Both the position numbers and the translations under genes were made by a program. A stretch of DNA of 64,000 nt from an uncultured Spirochaetaceae bacterium. Lineage in GTDB: Bacteria > Spirochaetota > Spirochaetia > Sphaerochaetales > Sphaerochaetaceae. Each line of letters begins with the position of its first letter. Positions within the stretch are counted from its first letter, which is position 1. The stretch lies in assembly GCA_944392985.1 (NCBI GenBank), contig CALXYL010000005.1, forward strand, positions 1 through 64,000. The letters are read 5' to 3'. The notes under the pieces are model-generated. The model ran no database searches. It had not been told where the DNA came from and saw only the letters and a list, made by a program, of their open reading frames with translations. Shown in pieces: positions 36,039 through 44,867 of this stretch.

Positions 36039-36308
36039 ATGGCACATAAGAAAGGTGGCGGATCATCCCGCAACGGACGCGATTCCAACGCGCAGCGCCT
36101 TGGCGTCAAGAGATTCGGCGGCCAGACTGTGAAGGCAGGCGAGGTTATCGTCCGCCAGAGAGGTACGAAGATCCATCCCGGCGCAAACTGCGGCTGCGGA
36201 AAGGACTATACGCTCTTTGCGCTCGTAGCAGGCACGGTTAGGTTCCACGAGAGAAAGAACCGCAAGTTCTGCTCGATCGTTGAGAATGCAGAGGTCAAGG
36301 CCGAGTAA
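36039..36308 (+). CDS. rpmA: 50S ribosomal protein L27
   Basis: The 89-residue protein starts [16 protein letters not shown], the L27 N-terminus that reaches the peptidyl-transferase centre, without the cleavable extension found in Firmicutes. It carries extra cysteines (ANCGCGKD) that are unusual for L27 but leave the fold intact. It follows rplU by 12 bases. Confidence 0.97.
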   Translation: MAHKKGGGSSRNGRDSNAQRLGVKRFGGQTVKAGEVIVRQRGTKIHPGANCGCGKDYTLFALVAGTVRFHERKNRKFCSIVENAEVKAE

Positions 36309-36310
36309 GG

Positions 36311-37360
36311 ATGTTCGGTTTCTCCGACGAGACTTACATTGATATCGCTTCCGGCAATGGGGGACATGGATGTGTCTCCTTCCGCCGGGAGAAGTTCGTC
36401 CCCAAGGGCGGTCCCGACGGCGGTGACGGCGGGCGCGGAGGGGACGTTGTCTTTGTTGTCAAGGACAATCTCCGTACACTCGGGCATCTGAAGATCCAGA
36501 GATCATTCCGCGCCGAGAACGGCAGACCCGGACAGGGTGCGCGCTGTGCTGGCCGTGATGGACGTGATGTGGAAATCCCGGTACCGCGTGGAACAGTCAT
36601 ACGCAATGCTGAGACCGGTGAGCTTATTAAGGATCTTACAGGATTGGATCGGTATGTATTCCTTGAGGGCGGCCGCGGAGGTCTTGGGAACTGGCATTTC
36701 CGCACGGCAGTCAGGCAGACACCGCGCTTTGCACAGCCCGGAGGAAAGGGGACGGAGATGCGCGTTGGCCTGGAGCTGCAGATCATCGCTGATATCGGGC
36801 TGGTGGGCTTCCCGAATGCCGGCAAGTCATCGTTGATCAACCTCTACACCAATGCGCGTTCAAAGGTTGCAGGATATCCATTCACCACGAAGATCCCTGT
36901 GCTGGGAGTGCTCCGTGAAGGAGATCAGGATGTCGTTATCGCTGATATCCCCGGAATCATCGAAGGAGCAAGCGAGGGATCAGGTATGGGTTATCGATTC
37001 CTCCGCCATATCTCAAGGACGAAGGGACTCTGCTATCTGGTGGATCTGTCAGACGATCGCTATCTCGAAGGATTTGACATCCTCTCCTCGGAGCTGTCGA
37101 AATACAGTGAGGAGCTTGGCTCCAAGAAGAGCATCATCGTTGGAACCAAGATCGATGAGCCGGGTACTGAGGAGCGTTTCGAGGAACTTCGCAGGAAGTA
37201 CAGCGATAAGAAGGTGCTTCCTCTTTCGATCTATCGCGATGATCTGATCGAGGCTCTCCGTCATGAGCTTTTCCGGCTCTCGGAAGGTGGGAAAGCGGAG
37301 GAGAACGGCGGATTCACCGCACGGATGGATACCGATGCCTATTACAGAGACGAGGCCTAG
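36311..37360 (+). CDS. obg: Obg/CgtA GTPase
   Basis: The 349-residue protein has the glycine-rich Obg fold (GGDGGRGGD near 40) and a P-loop GFPNAGKSSL near 166. DIPGIIEGAS follows near 220, as does the NKxD-like GTKID. It ends without the long OCT domain of some species. Obg assists 50S subunit assembly and links it to ppGpp. It starts three bases after rpmA and overlaps nadD. Confidence 0.96.
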   Translation: MFGFSDETYIDIASGNGGHGCVSFRREKFVPKGGPDGGDGGRGGDVVFVVKDNLRTLGHLKIQRSFRAENGRPGQGARCAGRDGRDVEIPVPRGTVIRNAETGELIKDLTGLDRYVFLEGGRGGLGNWHFRTAVRQTPRFAQPGGKGTEMRVGLELQIIADIGLVGFPNAGKSSLINLYTNARSKVAGYPFTTKIPVLGVLREGDQDVVIADIPGIIEGASEGSGMGYRFLRHISRTKGLCYLVDLSDDRYLEGFDILSSELSKYSEELGSKKSIIVGTKIDEPGTEERFEELRRKYSDKKVLPLSIYRDDLIEALRHELFRLSEGGKAEENGGFTARMDTDAYYRDEA

Positions 37361-37937
37361 GACCGCGCTTCTTGGCGGTACATTCGATCCTGTGCATATC
37401 GGGCACGTGCATCTTTTCCATGAGGCGTCTGAGAATGGGATCGGTCGTCTTATCGTGATACCGGCCAGCCTCTCGAACTTCAAGCGTTCATCTCATCCGG
37501 CATCGTTTTCCGACAGGATTGAGATGCTTCGCCTTGCAGTGGAGGATTACAGGACGTTGTACCCTCAGGATTGCATGGAGATCATCATCTCCTCCTTTGA
37601 GGGGGAACGTGGCGGTGTCAGCTATACATCCGAGACCATCAAGGCGTTCTTTGAAGAGGCTGAGGATGATGGCAAGGTCAATTTCATCATCGGCGATGAT
37701 ATCATCCCTACGCTTGGACATTGGCATGATTTCAGCTATCTGCGTACCCATGTGCGCTTTCTGTGCTTCACAAGGCTTGGCAGTGTGCATGATGATTCAG
37801 GGGCGGAGGTCATCTTCATAAGAAGCGAGGCGGTGCATGCCTCTTCGTCGGAAGTGAGGGCTGGGGATCTGTCGATGCTCAGCAGCAGGGTCAGGGAATA
37901 TGTCTATGAGAATCGGCTATACGGAACTGGAAGCTAA
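37335..37937 (+). CDS. nadD: nicotinate-nucleotide adenylyltransferase
   Basis: This 200-residue enzyme has TALLGGTFDPVHIGHVHLF near residue 10 (nucleotidyl-transfer GxFDPxHxGH) and ISSSEVR-like HASSSEVRAG near the end. It adenylates nicotinate mononucleotide for NAD synthesis. ATG 37335 lies inside the last 26 bases of obg; a weak GGATGG precedes it. It overlaps yqeK. Confidence 0.93.
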   Translation: MPITETRPRTALLGGTFDPVHIGHVHLFHEASENGIGRLIVIPASLSNFKRSSHPASFSDRIEMLRLAVEDYRTLYPQDCMEIIISSFEGERGGVSYTSETIKAFFEEAEDDGKVNFIIGDDIIPTLGHWHDFSYLRTHVRFLCFTRLGSVHDDSGAEVIFIRSEAVHASSSEVRAGDLSMLSSRVREYVYENRLYGTGS

Positions 37938-38490
37938 GGTCAGGGGAATGATCAAGGAGAAGCGCTTCATCCATTCGGAGGGCGTTGTTTCCGTCTCACG
38001 CATGCTTGCCGAACGCTTCGGGCTCTCTGCCGATGATGCCGCATATATCGGCATATACCACGATGCGTATCGCTATTCATGCGACAGTGCAACGCCTGGT
38101 TTCTGCCGTGTCCATGGCATAGAGGTATTCCCTGAGGAGGAGAAGGAGCCGATGCTGCTCCATGGAGCGCTCTCGGCAATACATTTCCCCTCGGATGCGG
38201 AAGGGGATGTCCCGGAGCATTTCCTCAGGGCGGTGCGCCATCACACGCTTGGACACAGGGAAATGGGGGTATATGGTGCCGTGCTTTATATCGCGGACTA
38301 TATTGAGCCCGGGCGTACGCATCTTGACTGCGACGACAGGAGGAAGATACTCTCAGGGGAGTGTCTTGAGGACATGATCCTGACAATCATGGAGATGCAG
38401 GGCGCGTATTTCAAAAGGAAGGGCATCGAGGAGGCTGAAGTCTCCAGGGAGCTCTATGATTTCCTCCGTTCAGGTGGAAGATTACAGTGA
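37900..38490 (+). CDS. yqeK: YqeK-type HD-domain hydrolase
   Basis: The 196-residue HD protein has IHSEGVVSVSRMLA near 24 and IGIYHDAYRYS near 50 with the metal-binding HD, then HGALSAIHF and ADYIEPGR. YqeK homologues hydrolyse diadenosine tetraphosphate and sit next to nadD and rsfS, as here. ATG 37900 or 37906 may be used. Confidence 0.92.
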   Translation: MSMRIGYTELEAKVRGMIKEKRFIHSEGVVSVSRMLAERFGLSADDAAYIGIYHDAYRYSCDSATPGFCRVHGIEVFPEEEKEPMLLHGALSAIHFPSDAEGDVPEHFLRAVRHHTLGHREMGVYGAVLYIADYIEPGRTHLDCDDRRKILSGECLEDMILTIMEMQGAYFKRKGIEEAEVSRELYDFLRSGGRLQ

Positions 38491-38510
38491 TAAAGAAAGG
38501 TAGTTTTGGC

Positions 38511-38855
38511 ATGAAAGAGAATACAAAGGAAACTGCAGATAAGCTCAGGGCATTCCTTGAGGATCATAAGTGCACCGATACCGTCGTGCTCGATGTCTCG
38601 GCGGAGTGCAGCTGGACAGAATGCTTCATCATCGCGACTGTCTCTTCCGTCGGCCATCTCAGAGGCGTTGTCCATCAGATATGGGATGAGATCAATGGGC
38701 TGGGACTCAGTGTCATCAACAGGCACAAGTCACCTGATACAAGCGGATGGGAACTCATCGACTGCGGCGATATCGTCATCCACCTGATGTCATCCGAGCT
38801 CAGGGAATTCTACAATCTTGAGAAGCTCTGGAAGGCCACGGAGAATCTTGTCTGA
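38511..38855 (+). CDS. rsfS: ribosomal silencing factor RsfS
   Basis: This 114-residue Iojap-family protein contains DTVVLDVSAECSWTECFIIA and the conserved GWELIDCGDIVIHLMSSELR ending in FYNLEKLW. RsfS binds L14 and blocks subunit joining in starvation. ATG 38511 fits the family length; a GTG at 38487 overlapping the yqeK stop would add eight residues. Confidence 0.93.
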   Translation: MKENTKETADKLRAFLEDHKCTDTVVLDVSAECSWTECFIIATVSSVGHLRGVVHQIWDEINGLGLSVINRHKSPDTSGWELIDCGDIVIHLMSSELREFYNLEKLWKATENLV

Positions 38856-39226
38856 TGGCCGATAGGCGAGGAGAGAGGACAGCTGCCGAGATTGACAGGC
38901 AGATAGAGGAGCGTGGCTACTGCACTGTCCCCGATGTGTTTATAGGGATAGGGATGCTGAGCCAGGCGAGATTCGAGGAGTGGAAGCGTGGTGCTCTCTT
39001 CTGCCTTGAGGATGGCTGCTCTGCGGATCTTGTGCGCCTGCAGGCCGTGCTGAAAGCAGTGAAGGCATACGCCGAGGAGATTGGGCTGAAACCCTCTGTC
39101 AATCGTTATTCATCCGGTGGACGCCAGCTTCGCTTCACCAAGAGCGGCAACACCGTGATGGAGAGGCTTTATTCAACGCATTACCTCGATCCTTCCCGCG
39201 TGCAGGAGCTGAGGCGTCGGCGCTAG
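38855..39226 (+). CDS. conserved-looking hypothetical protein
   Basis: The 123-residue basic protein starts at ATG 38855, overlapping the rsfS stop (TGATG), so it is translated with rsfS. It has GYCTVPDVFIGIGMLSQARFEEWKRG in its first half and ends in a run of arginines. I do not recognise the family. It may bind RNA or ribosomes, given charge and neighbours. It ends one base before the convergent MATE gene. Confidence 0.8.
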   Translation: MADRRGERTAAEIDRQIEERGYCTVPDVFIGIGMLSQARFEEWKRGALFCLEDGCSADLVRLQAVLKAVKAYAEEIGLKPSVNRYSSGGRQLRFTKSGNTVMERLYSTHYLDPSRVQELRRRR

Positions 39227-39227
39227 C

Positions 39228-40571
39228 TTATACGACTGTCTTGCTGCGCCATTTCCCTCTTAGGAAGCGTGTCAGGAAGAAGAAGCCGCGGCAGTACCAA
39301 TCAATGAACATTCCCCATGTGACCCCGATGAATCCCAGTCCCAGCGTGATGCCGAGGATGCGGGAAAGCACGACGCGGAATATCCACATCGATAGTATGG
39401 ACACGACCATGGTGAAGCGTGCATCCCCTGCGGCGCGGAGGAAGTTCGGAACTCCGAACGCAAGCGGCCAGAACAGCGCGGACTGTATCATGGCAAGGCG
39501 GGAAGCCTGTATCGCCAGTGCATCCGCTTCCGGGGAGAGGTTGTAGAGCCATGTGATCTCAGGTGTGAGCACGTACATCGCTAGGCATGTGGCTCCCATC
39601 ATCATGTATATCAGCCGCAGCAGCTTCTTTCCGTAGAAGAATGCGGCATCATAGTCGCGGGCGCCGCAGCATTGCCCGATGACGGCAACTGCCGCCATGC
39701 CTACCGCGGATCCTGGGATGTTGGCGAATGTCGATAGGGAATTGAATACCGCATTCGCCGCGATTGATGCGGTACCAAGGGAAGCGACAGTAGAACTAAC
39801 GAGGATCTTCCCGATATGGAATACGCTGTTCTCGATTCCGGAAGGAAGCGCAATGCGCATGATCCTCGCTATCATCCTGAAATCGATCTCAACCTTCAGG
39901 ATCCTGTCGACATGTATGATCTCATCCTTCCTTGTCACCTTGTAGAGCATGAAGCAGCATGCCGCGATCCTGGACAGAAGGGATGCAATCCCTGCACCGG
40001 CTGTTCCCATGTCGAAAACATAGATCAGCAGCGCGTTGCCTGAGATGTTGATCACATTCATTATGATCGAGACGGTCATCGTGATACGGCTTTTGCCCAT
40101 CGCCCGGAAGATCGCGTTGCAGCTGTTGAGAAGAGCGAGGAAGGGGAATGAGAGGAGTATCGGCAGGAAGTAGGCAAGGGCTGCGTCCATGACAGACTCC
40201 TCGATGCTTCCATATACCACCTCCATTGCTGTGCGGCGGAAGATGATGAGGATTGCTGCAACCAGTATGGAGAATGCCGCAGAGACGTAGATGAGCTGCT
40301 TGGAGGCAAAGCAGGAGGATTCCCTTTCCTTCTTCCCCAGATACTGCGAAGCGACGACTGCACCGCCTGTTGAGAATGCAGAGAAGAGGAATACGAATAG
40401 ATTGGAGATTGAATCGACAAGGGAGACACCTGATACGGCGTGCTCCCCGACTGTCGATACCATCATCGTATCCATCGCTCCGATCGTGACAGATAGAAGC
40501 GTTTCTATCAGGAGCGGGATGATAAGGGCCCTGAGGTAGCGGTTGTCAAAGATCTTCGGATCGGATTGCAT
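39228..40571 (-). CDS. MATE family efflux transporter (second copy)
   Basis: This 447-residue membrane protein has twelve predicted helices and the MATE signature region SNLFVFLFSAFSTGGAVVAS near 50. MATE proteins export drugs or metabolites against Na+ or H+. It is clearly a paralogue of the MATE protein encoded at 40639-41985, sharing the N-terminal RALIIPL, AVSGVSLVDSISN and C-terminal FIGVTWGMFIDWYCRG patterns. It has its own leaderless promoter. Confidence 0.94.
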   Translation of the reverse strand: MQSDPKIFDNRYLRALIIPLLIETLLSVTIGAMDTMMVSTVGEHAVSGVSLVDSISNLFVFLFSAFSTGGAVVASQYLGKKERESSCFASKQLIYVSAAFSILVAAILIIFRRTAMEVVYGSIEESVMDAALAYFLPILLSFPFLALLNSCNAIFRAMGKSRITMTVSIIMNVINISGNALLIYVFDMGTAGAGIASLLSRIAACCFMLYKVTRKDEIIHVDRILKVEIDFRMIARIMRIALPSGIENSVFHIGKILVSSTVASLGTASIAANAVFNSLSTFANIPGSAVGMAAVAVIGQCCGARDYDAAFFYGKKLLRLIYMMMGATCLAMYVLTPEITWLYNLSPEADALAIQASRLAMIQSALFWPLAFGVPNFLRAAGDARFTMVVSILSMWIFRVVLSRILGITLGLGFIGVTWGMFIDWYCRGFFFLTRFLRGKWRSKTVV

Positions 40572-40577
40572 ATCCTG

Positions 40578-40606
40578 AATCTAACCCGGCTGAGTGATAA
40601 TCGCAA
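40578..40606 (-). promoter_or_regulatory. promoter of the second MATE gene, leaderless
   Basis: Minus strand: TTGCGA (complement of 40601-40606), 17 bases, TAGATT (complement of 40578-40583), six bases to ATG 40571. Confidence 0.5.
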
Positions 40607-40638
40607 TCAGAAAAACCGATCAGCGCTGTGCAGTTTTC

Positions 40639-41985
40639 TCAGATTACCCTGTGTGTGATCCATTTGCCCCGTATGACACGCTGCAGATAGAGTATCCCGC
40701 GGAGTGCCCAGTCGATATACATGGCGTACCAGATCGCTTCAACACCCATCCCGAACGCCCTTACCATGAGGTATGCGCCGCCGACACGGCAGATCCACAT
40801 CGACGAGAACGATGCAAGGAGTATGAAGCGCACATCACCAACAGCCTTGAGCATGTTTGGCAGGGTGAATGCGAAAGGCCATAGCGAGAAGCACATGACA
40901 AGGCAGAGACGGCACATGGGGACTGCCTCTGCAAGCGAGGATTCCTCAAGCCCATAGAAGCCGATGACGGCAGGAGTGGCTATCAGGAGAGGCAGGCAGA
41001 TGAGGACAGTCGTTGAAAGCGATAGGGCCATCAGCAGCTTCGTGTAGTATTTCACGTCCCTGATGTTGTCCTGTCCCCTGCATTGCCCGATGATCGTTAT
41101 CATCGCGAGGTTGATTCCGTTTCCTGTGATATTCGCATAGGCATTGAAATTGCCTGTGACTGCATTGATCGCGATCGCCGATGTCCCAAGTGATGCAATC
41201 AGCGACTGCACCATGATCTTCCCGATATGGAACGCCGCGCCCTCAAGTCCTGATGGGATTCCGATGCGGAGCATCCTTGATATAAGGTATGGTGAGAATG
41301 GCCCTTTCGTGATTCCCCTTATATTCAGTGCTTCCTTTGGGTTCATCATCATTATGAACATGACAAGGCAGCCTGCGACACGTGAAAGGAGAGAGGCGAT
41401 GCCAGCCCCACGGGGGCCGAGACCGACTGCGTAGATCAGAATGGCATTACCTCCGATGTTGATCGCGTTCATAAGAAGAGAGACCATCATCGTCCTGAAG
41501 CTCTTTCTCTCGGATCGTGAGAGCGCCGTCAGTCCTGAATAGATCGCAAGGAATGGATAGGAGATGAGGATCGGCACGAAGTAATCATCTGTATAGCCTT
41601 TCACTTCCGGCTCGATTGCCCCGAAGAGCAGATCGATGATACTGGAGCGGATCGGAAGGATCACTGCGGTCATGATGACTGAGATGATGATTGAGATGTA
41701 TATGAGGTTCTTCGCGCTTTCCTTGGCCTTGTCATTGTCGCCATGTCCCAGATACTGTGAGACGACAACAGCTCCGCCTGTGGCAAACGCTGAGAATACG
41801 GTAATGAGCAGATTGGAGATGGTGTCAACAAGCGATACGCCGGAGACAGCCGCTTCCCCGCATCCTGAGACCATTATCGTGTCTGCCATGCCTATGAGGA
41901 TGGAGAGAAGCGAATCAGCGATCAGCGGAATGATCAAAGCCCGGAGATCCCGGGCTGAGAACATGTGCTCATTCATGTTGGTCAT
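40639..41985 (-). CDS. MATE family efflux transporter (first copy)
   Basis: The 448-residue protein has twelve hydrophobic helices and MATE motifs (VSGVSLVDTISNLLITVFSA near 45). Its ATG sits in an ATGA overlap with the ABC ATPase upstream, so an exporter is translationally coupled to an importer. ATGs at codons 4 and 7 are alternative starts. It is a tandem paralogue of the gene at 39228-40571. Confidence 0.94.
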   Translation of the reverse strand: MTNMNEHMFSARDLRALIIPLIADSLLSILIGMADTIMVSGCGEAAVSGVSLVDTISNLLITVFSAFATGGAVVVSQYLGHGDNDKAKESAKNLIYISIIISVIMTAVILPIRSSIIDLLFGAIEPEVKGYTDDYFVPILISYPFLAIYSGLTALSRSERKSFRTMMVSLLMNAINIGGNAILIYAVGLGPRGAGIASLLSRVAGCLVMFIMMMNPKEALNIRGITKGPFSPYLISRMLRIGIPSGLEGAAFHIGKIMVQSLIASLGTSAIAINAVTGNFNAYANITGNGINLAMITIIGQCRGQDNIRDVKYYTKLLMALSLSTTVLICLPLLIATPAVIGFYGLEESSLAEAVPMCRLCLVMCFSLWPFAFTLPNMLKAVGDVRFILLASFSSMWICRVGGAYLMVRAFGMGVEAIWYAMYIDWALRGILYLQRVIRGKWITHRVI

Positions 41986-42770
41986 TCTGTAAGGAGTCCC
42001 TCGTCAGAGGTGAAGTCCTTCTTCCTGATCTCCCTGAACTTGTTGACAAGGCTCTGCACTGTCAGCTTTGACTTCTCCTCACCCTTGATGTCCAGGATTA
42101 TATGGCCTTCGTCCATCATGATGAGCCTGTTGCCGTAGTCGATGGCGAACTGCATGTTGTGCGTTACCATCATCGCCGTCAGCTTCCTTTCCTCGATGTA
42201 TTTCTTAGTCAGGTCCATGACAATCTCCGCGTTGCGGGGGTCAAGTGCAGCTGTGTGCTCGTCCAGAAGCATCATGGAAGGGTTGGAGAGGGTAGCCATC
42301 AGCAGGGTAAGTGCCTGCCTCTGCCCTCCTGAGAGGAGCCCGACATTGTCAGTCATGCGGTCAGAGAGCCCGATCGGTTCCAGAAGCTCCCTGAATTCCT
42401 TCCGGCGTTCTGCAGTCAGGCTGAACCTGATTCCCTTCATTCCCTTCGTATATGCGAGATTCATGTTGTCCTCAACGGACATATTGGCGCTTGTTCCCTT
42501 CGTCGGATCCTGGAATATCCTTCCGATGTAGAACGCCCTCTTATACTCAGGTTCATTCGTGACGTCCTTGCCCGCGACGGAGATCCTTCCTGATGTGACT
42601 GGGAATGTGCCTGCTATCATATTGAAGAGCGTTGACTTTCCCGATCCGTTGGATCCGATGACGCATACGATATCTCCCTTATCGACATGGAGGTTGATAT
42701 TCTCCAGCGCGACTTTCTCATTGACGGTGCCAGGGAAGAACACCTTCGTAACGTGCTGTATATCAAGCAT
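41982..42770 (-). CDS. ABC transporter ATPase, ABC_sub_bind (TrpXYZ-like) system
   Basis: This 262-residue single-cassette ATPase has GSNGSGKSTLFNMIAG near 40, the signature LLSGGQRQALTLLMA near 145 and MMLLDEHTAALDP. The usual DEP is DEH, as in TrpZ and related ATPases of this importer class. It pairs with the permease gene that it overlaps by eight bases. Confidence 0.93.
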   Translation of the reverse strand: MLDIQHVTKVFFPGTVNEKVALENINLHVDKGDIVCVIGSNGSGKSTLFNMIAGTFPVTSGRISVAGKDVTNEPEYKRAFYIGRIFQDPTKGTSANMSVEDNMNLAYTKGMKGIRFSLTAERRKEFRELLEPIGLSDRMTDNVGLLSGGQRQALTLLMATLSNPSMMLLDEHTAALDPRNAEIVMDLTKKYIEERKLTAMMVTHNMQFAIDYGNRLIMMDEGHIILDIKGEEKSKLTVQSLVNKFREIRKKDFTSDEGLLTE

Positions 42771-43701
42771 TGCTACCTTCCTCCTTCTTCATCGTCCTCT
42801 CGATAGCCTTCTTCCTCGCGCCTTTGTCCGAAGCCATTGTCCTTGTCTTCGCGACGGTGAGGGAGATGATGACGAGTATGCCTGTGAGGAGCTTGAAGTC
42901 ATTCGGCGTGATCCCGACAAGGTATCCGTACTTCCTTCCAAGGAACATCAGCCCCTTATAGATGATCGCTCCCAGGATACAGCGGAGCGTTATGAGCGAG
43001 ATCCTGTTGGAGGAGAAGAGGAACTCTCCGATCATCACGGCAGCAAGTCCTTGAACGACCATGCCCTGTCCAAGATTCGCGTCAGCAAAGCCCTGGTACT
43101 GGGCAAGAAGCCCTCCCGAAAGCGCGATGAATCCATTGGAGAGCCCAAGTCCTATCAGCTTGAGTATTGCAGGATTCATTCCTTGGGATACGATGACCTG
43201 CTCATTGCCGCCCATTGCGCCGATCGCCATTCCAAGATCTGAGCGGAAGAAGAGATCCATCAGTACAGTGACAAACACGACAAAGACCAGCGTCCCGAGA
43301 AGGGAGGCGACGCTTGTCGATGCGAACGGGAACCATGTGGAGAAGCTGTCATAGAGCGTGTTCACCCTGACAAGCGATACATTCGCCTTGTTCCCGAGTA
43401 TGCGCAGATTCACCGAATAGAGCATCGTCATCGTGAGGATGCCGGCAAGCAGCACGGGCAGCTTGAGCCTGTTGTGTATTGTCGCAGTCACGAGGCCGCA
43501 GAGGACACCGACCAGGAAGCTCATGATGAGCCCGACTGTTATGCCGAGTCCGTTGACGATGCACATCGTGGCAACGGCAGCTCCTGTAGCTACCGATCCG
43601 TCGCAGGTCAGGTCCGCCATGTCCAGGATCCTGTAGCTGATAAGGATTCCGAGAGCCATTATGGCGAAGATAAGGCCTTCTACGAGTATTCCTTCAATCA
43701 T
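42763..43701 (-). CDS. ABC permease, ABC_sub_bind (TrpY-like) system
   Basis: The 312-residue protein has eight or nine hydrophobic segments and YRILDMADLTCDGSVATGAA near 25, the hallmark of permeases that work with ABC_sub_bind proteins. It also has GLSNGFIALSGGLLAQYQGF near 195. Substrates in this group are thought to be aromatic amino acids in streptococci; here unknown. Confidence 0.92.
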   Translation of the reverse strand: MIEGILVEGLIFAIMALGILISYRILDMADLTCDGSVATGAAVATMCIVNGLGITVGLIMSFLVGVLCGLVTATIHNRLKLPVLLAGILTMTMLYSVNLRILGNKANVSLVRVNTLYDSFSTWFPFASTSVASLLGTLVFVVFVTVLMDLFFRSDLGMAIGAMGGNEQVIVSQGMNPAILKLIGLGLSNGFIALSGGLLAQYQGFADANLGQGMVVQGLAAVMIGEFLFSSNRISLITLRCILGAIIYKGLMFLGRKYGYLVGITPNDFKLLTGILVIISLTVAKTRTMASDKGARKKAIERTMKKEEGSNA

Positions 43702-43719
43702 TTCTCACCTCAAGCAATA

Positions 43720-43746
43720 GGGAAGGCCACCAGAGGCGGCCTTCCC
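43720..43746 (-). other. intercistronic hairpin
   Basis: GGGAAGGCC (43720-43728) pairs with GGCCTTCCC (43738-43746) between a binding-protein gene and the permease. It has no T-run on the minus strand. Such stems often stabilise the upstream mRNA and so favour the binding protein. Confidence 0.6.
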
Positions 43747-43770
43747 ATCCATTCCTATATATATGGATTC

Positions 43771-44775
43771 TCAGCGTTCTGTCTTAACGCCATTTTCGAT
43801 GATAACGGCGGCAGTATCAAGATATTCCTGCGGAATTGTGTATCCGAGCTTAGCCGCTGTGTCGAGATTGAACCACAGCTCGAAGTCAGCGGGATCGGTG
43901 AGGAACACTGTCCCGAGTTCGCCCGCATTGGTTCCATTTGTGACGATATCCTCAACAAGGCGTCCCGTTGCGGTTCCGATCGAGTAGTAGTTGAATCCCC
44001 ATGCGATCATGCACTCAAGCCCGTCGATCCCCGATGGATCTGCGCTGAAGAGCGGGATTCCCGCCTGATTGCACACATCATCGATTGTCGCAATGGCGGA
44101 GATGACGTTGTTGTCCGTCGCGATGTACACGGCATCAACGCGGTCTATGATCGACTGCAGTGCCATCCTCACCTCAGAGGAGTTCGATACTGCGACAGGA
44201 ACAAGTTCAAGTCCAAGCTCATCGCATGCCGCCTGGGCCTGCTCCATCAGCACGACTCCGTTCTGCTCTCCAGATGAGTAGACATTGCCGATCCTCGTCG
44301 CCCCCGTGATCTCATGCAGCAGTGCGATTTGCTCTGCAACAGGATTCATGTCGGAGACACCGCAGACATTGGTGTCGGGGCTTCCGTCGTTGGAGGCAAC
44401 AAGACCTGCATCAACTGGATCCGTGACTGCCGCGAAGAGCACAGGGATATCTGTGAATACGTTTGCAAGCGCCTGTGCCGAAGCTGTTCCGATTCCGAGT
44501 ACGACATCGCATCCTTCGCTCTTGAACTGCTGGGCGATCGAGGCGGCTGTCGAGATGTCGCCATTTGCATTCTGGAAATCATACCTGACTTCAAGGCCAG
44601 TGGTGGCAAGATAGTCCTGAAATCCTACCTCAACCGCGTCCAGCGCTGCATGCGAAAGGAGCTTCGATACGCCGATGAGGAGCGTTCCGTCATCTGCCGC
44701 GGCTTCACCGGAGCCACCTGCTGCGAGGCTGAAAGCGGCAAGGAGCATAAGGAGTATTGCAATGTGCTTTTTCAT
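43771..44775 (-). CDS. ABC_sub_bind family substrate-binding protein (second copy)
   Basis: The 334-residue protein has a signal peptide and a mature start near AGGSGEAAADD. The ABC_sub_bind domain follows: IGVSKLLSHAALDAVEVGF, GIGTASAQALANVF, SDMNPVAEQ and AVYIATDNNVISA. It shares these blocks with the protein encoded at 44866-45825, a tandem duplicate. It has its own promoter and a ribosome binding site GGAGG. Confidence 0.93.
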   Translation of the reverse strand: MKKHIAILLMLLAAFSLAAGGSGEAAADDGTLLIGVSKLLSHAALDAVEVGFQDYLATTGLEVRYDFQNANGDISTAASIAQQFKSEGCDVVLGIGTASAQALANVFTDIPVLFAAVTDPVDAGLVASNDGSPDTNVCGVSDMNPVAEQIALLHEITGATRIGNVYSSGEQNGVVLMEQAQAACDELGLELVPVAVSNSSEVRMALQSIIDRVDAVYIATDNNVISAIATIDDVCNQAGIPLFSADPSGIDGLECMIAWGFNYYSIGTATGRLVEDIVTNGTNAGELGTVFLTDPADFELWFNLDTAAKLGYTIPQEYLDTAAVIIENGVKTER

Positions 44776-44798
44776 GGTTCCTCCAATTTGTTTCTTAG

Positions 44799-44827
44799 AC
44801 TATAGCCAAACCATTTTTTGTTTTCAA
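44799..44827 (-). promoter_or_regulatory. promoter of the second binding-protein gene
   Basis: Minus strand: TTGAAA (complement of 44822-44827), 17 bases, TATAGT (complement of 44799-44804). A direct repeat lies just upstream of the -35. Confidence 0.65.
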
Positions 44828-44867
44828 TATTCTGTATGCATGTTTCTGAATATTTATGCATGTTTTT
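44826..44867. repeat. 20-bp-spaced direct repeat upstream of a promoter
   Basis: ATGCATGTTT occurs at 44836-44845 and 44856-44865, each preceded by AATATT. The spacing, two helical turns, and the place right behind the -35 of the binding-protein promoter fit a pair of activator sites. Another ATGCATGTT lies at 48417-48425. Confidence 0.5.
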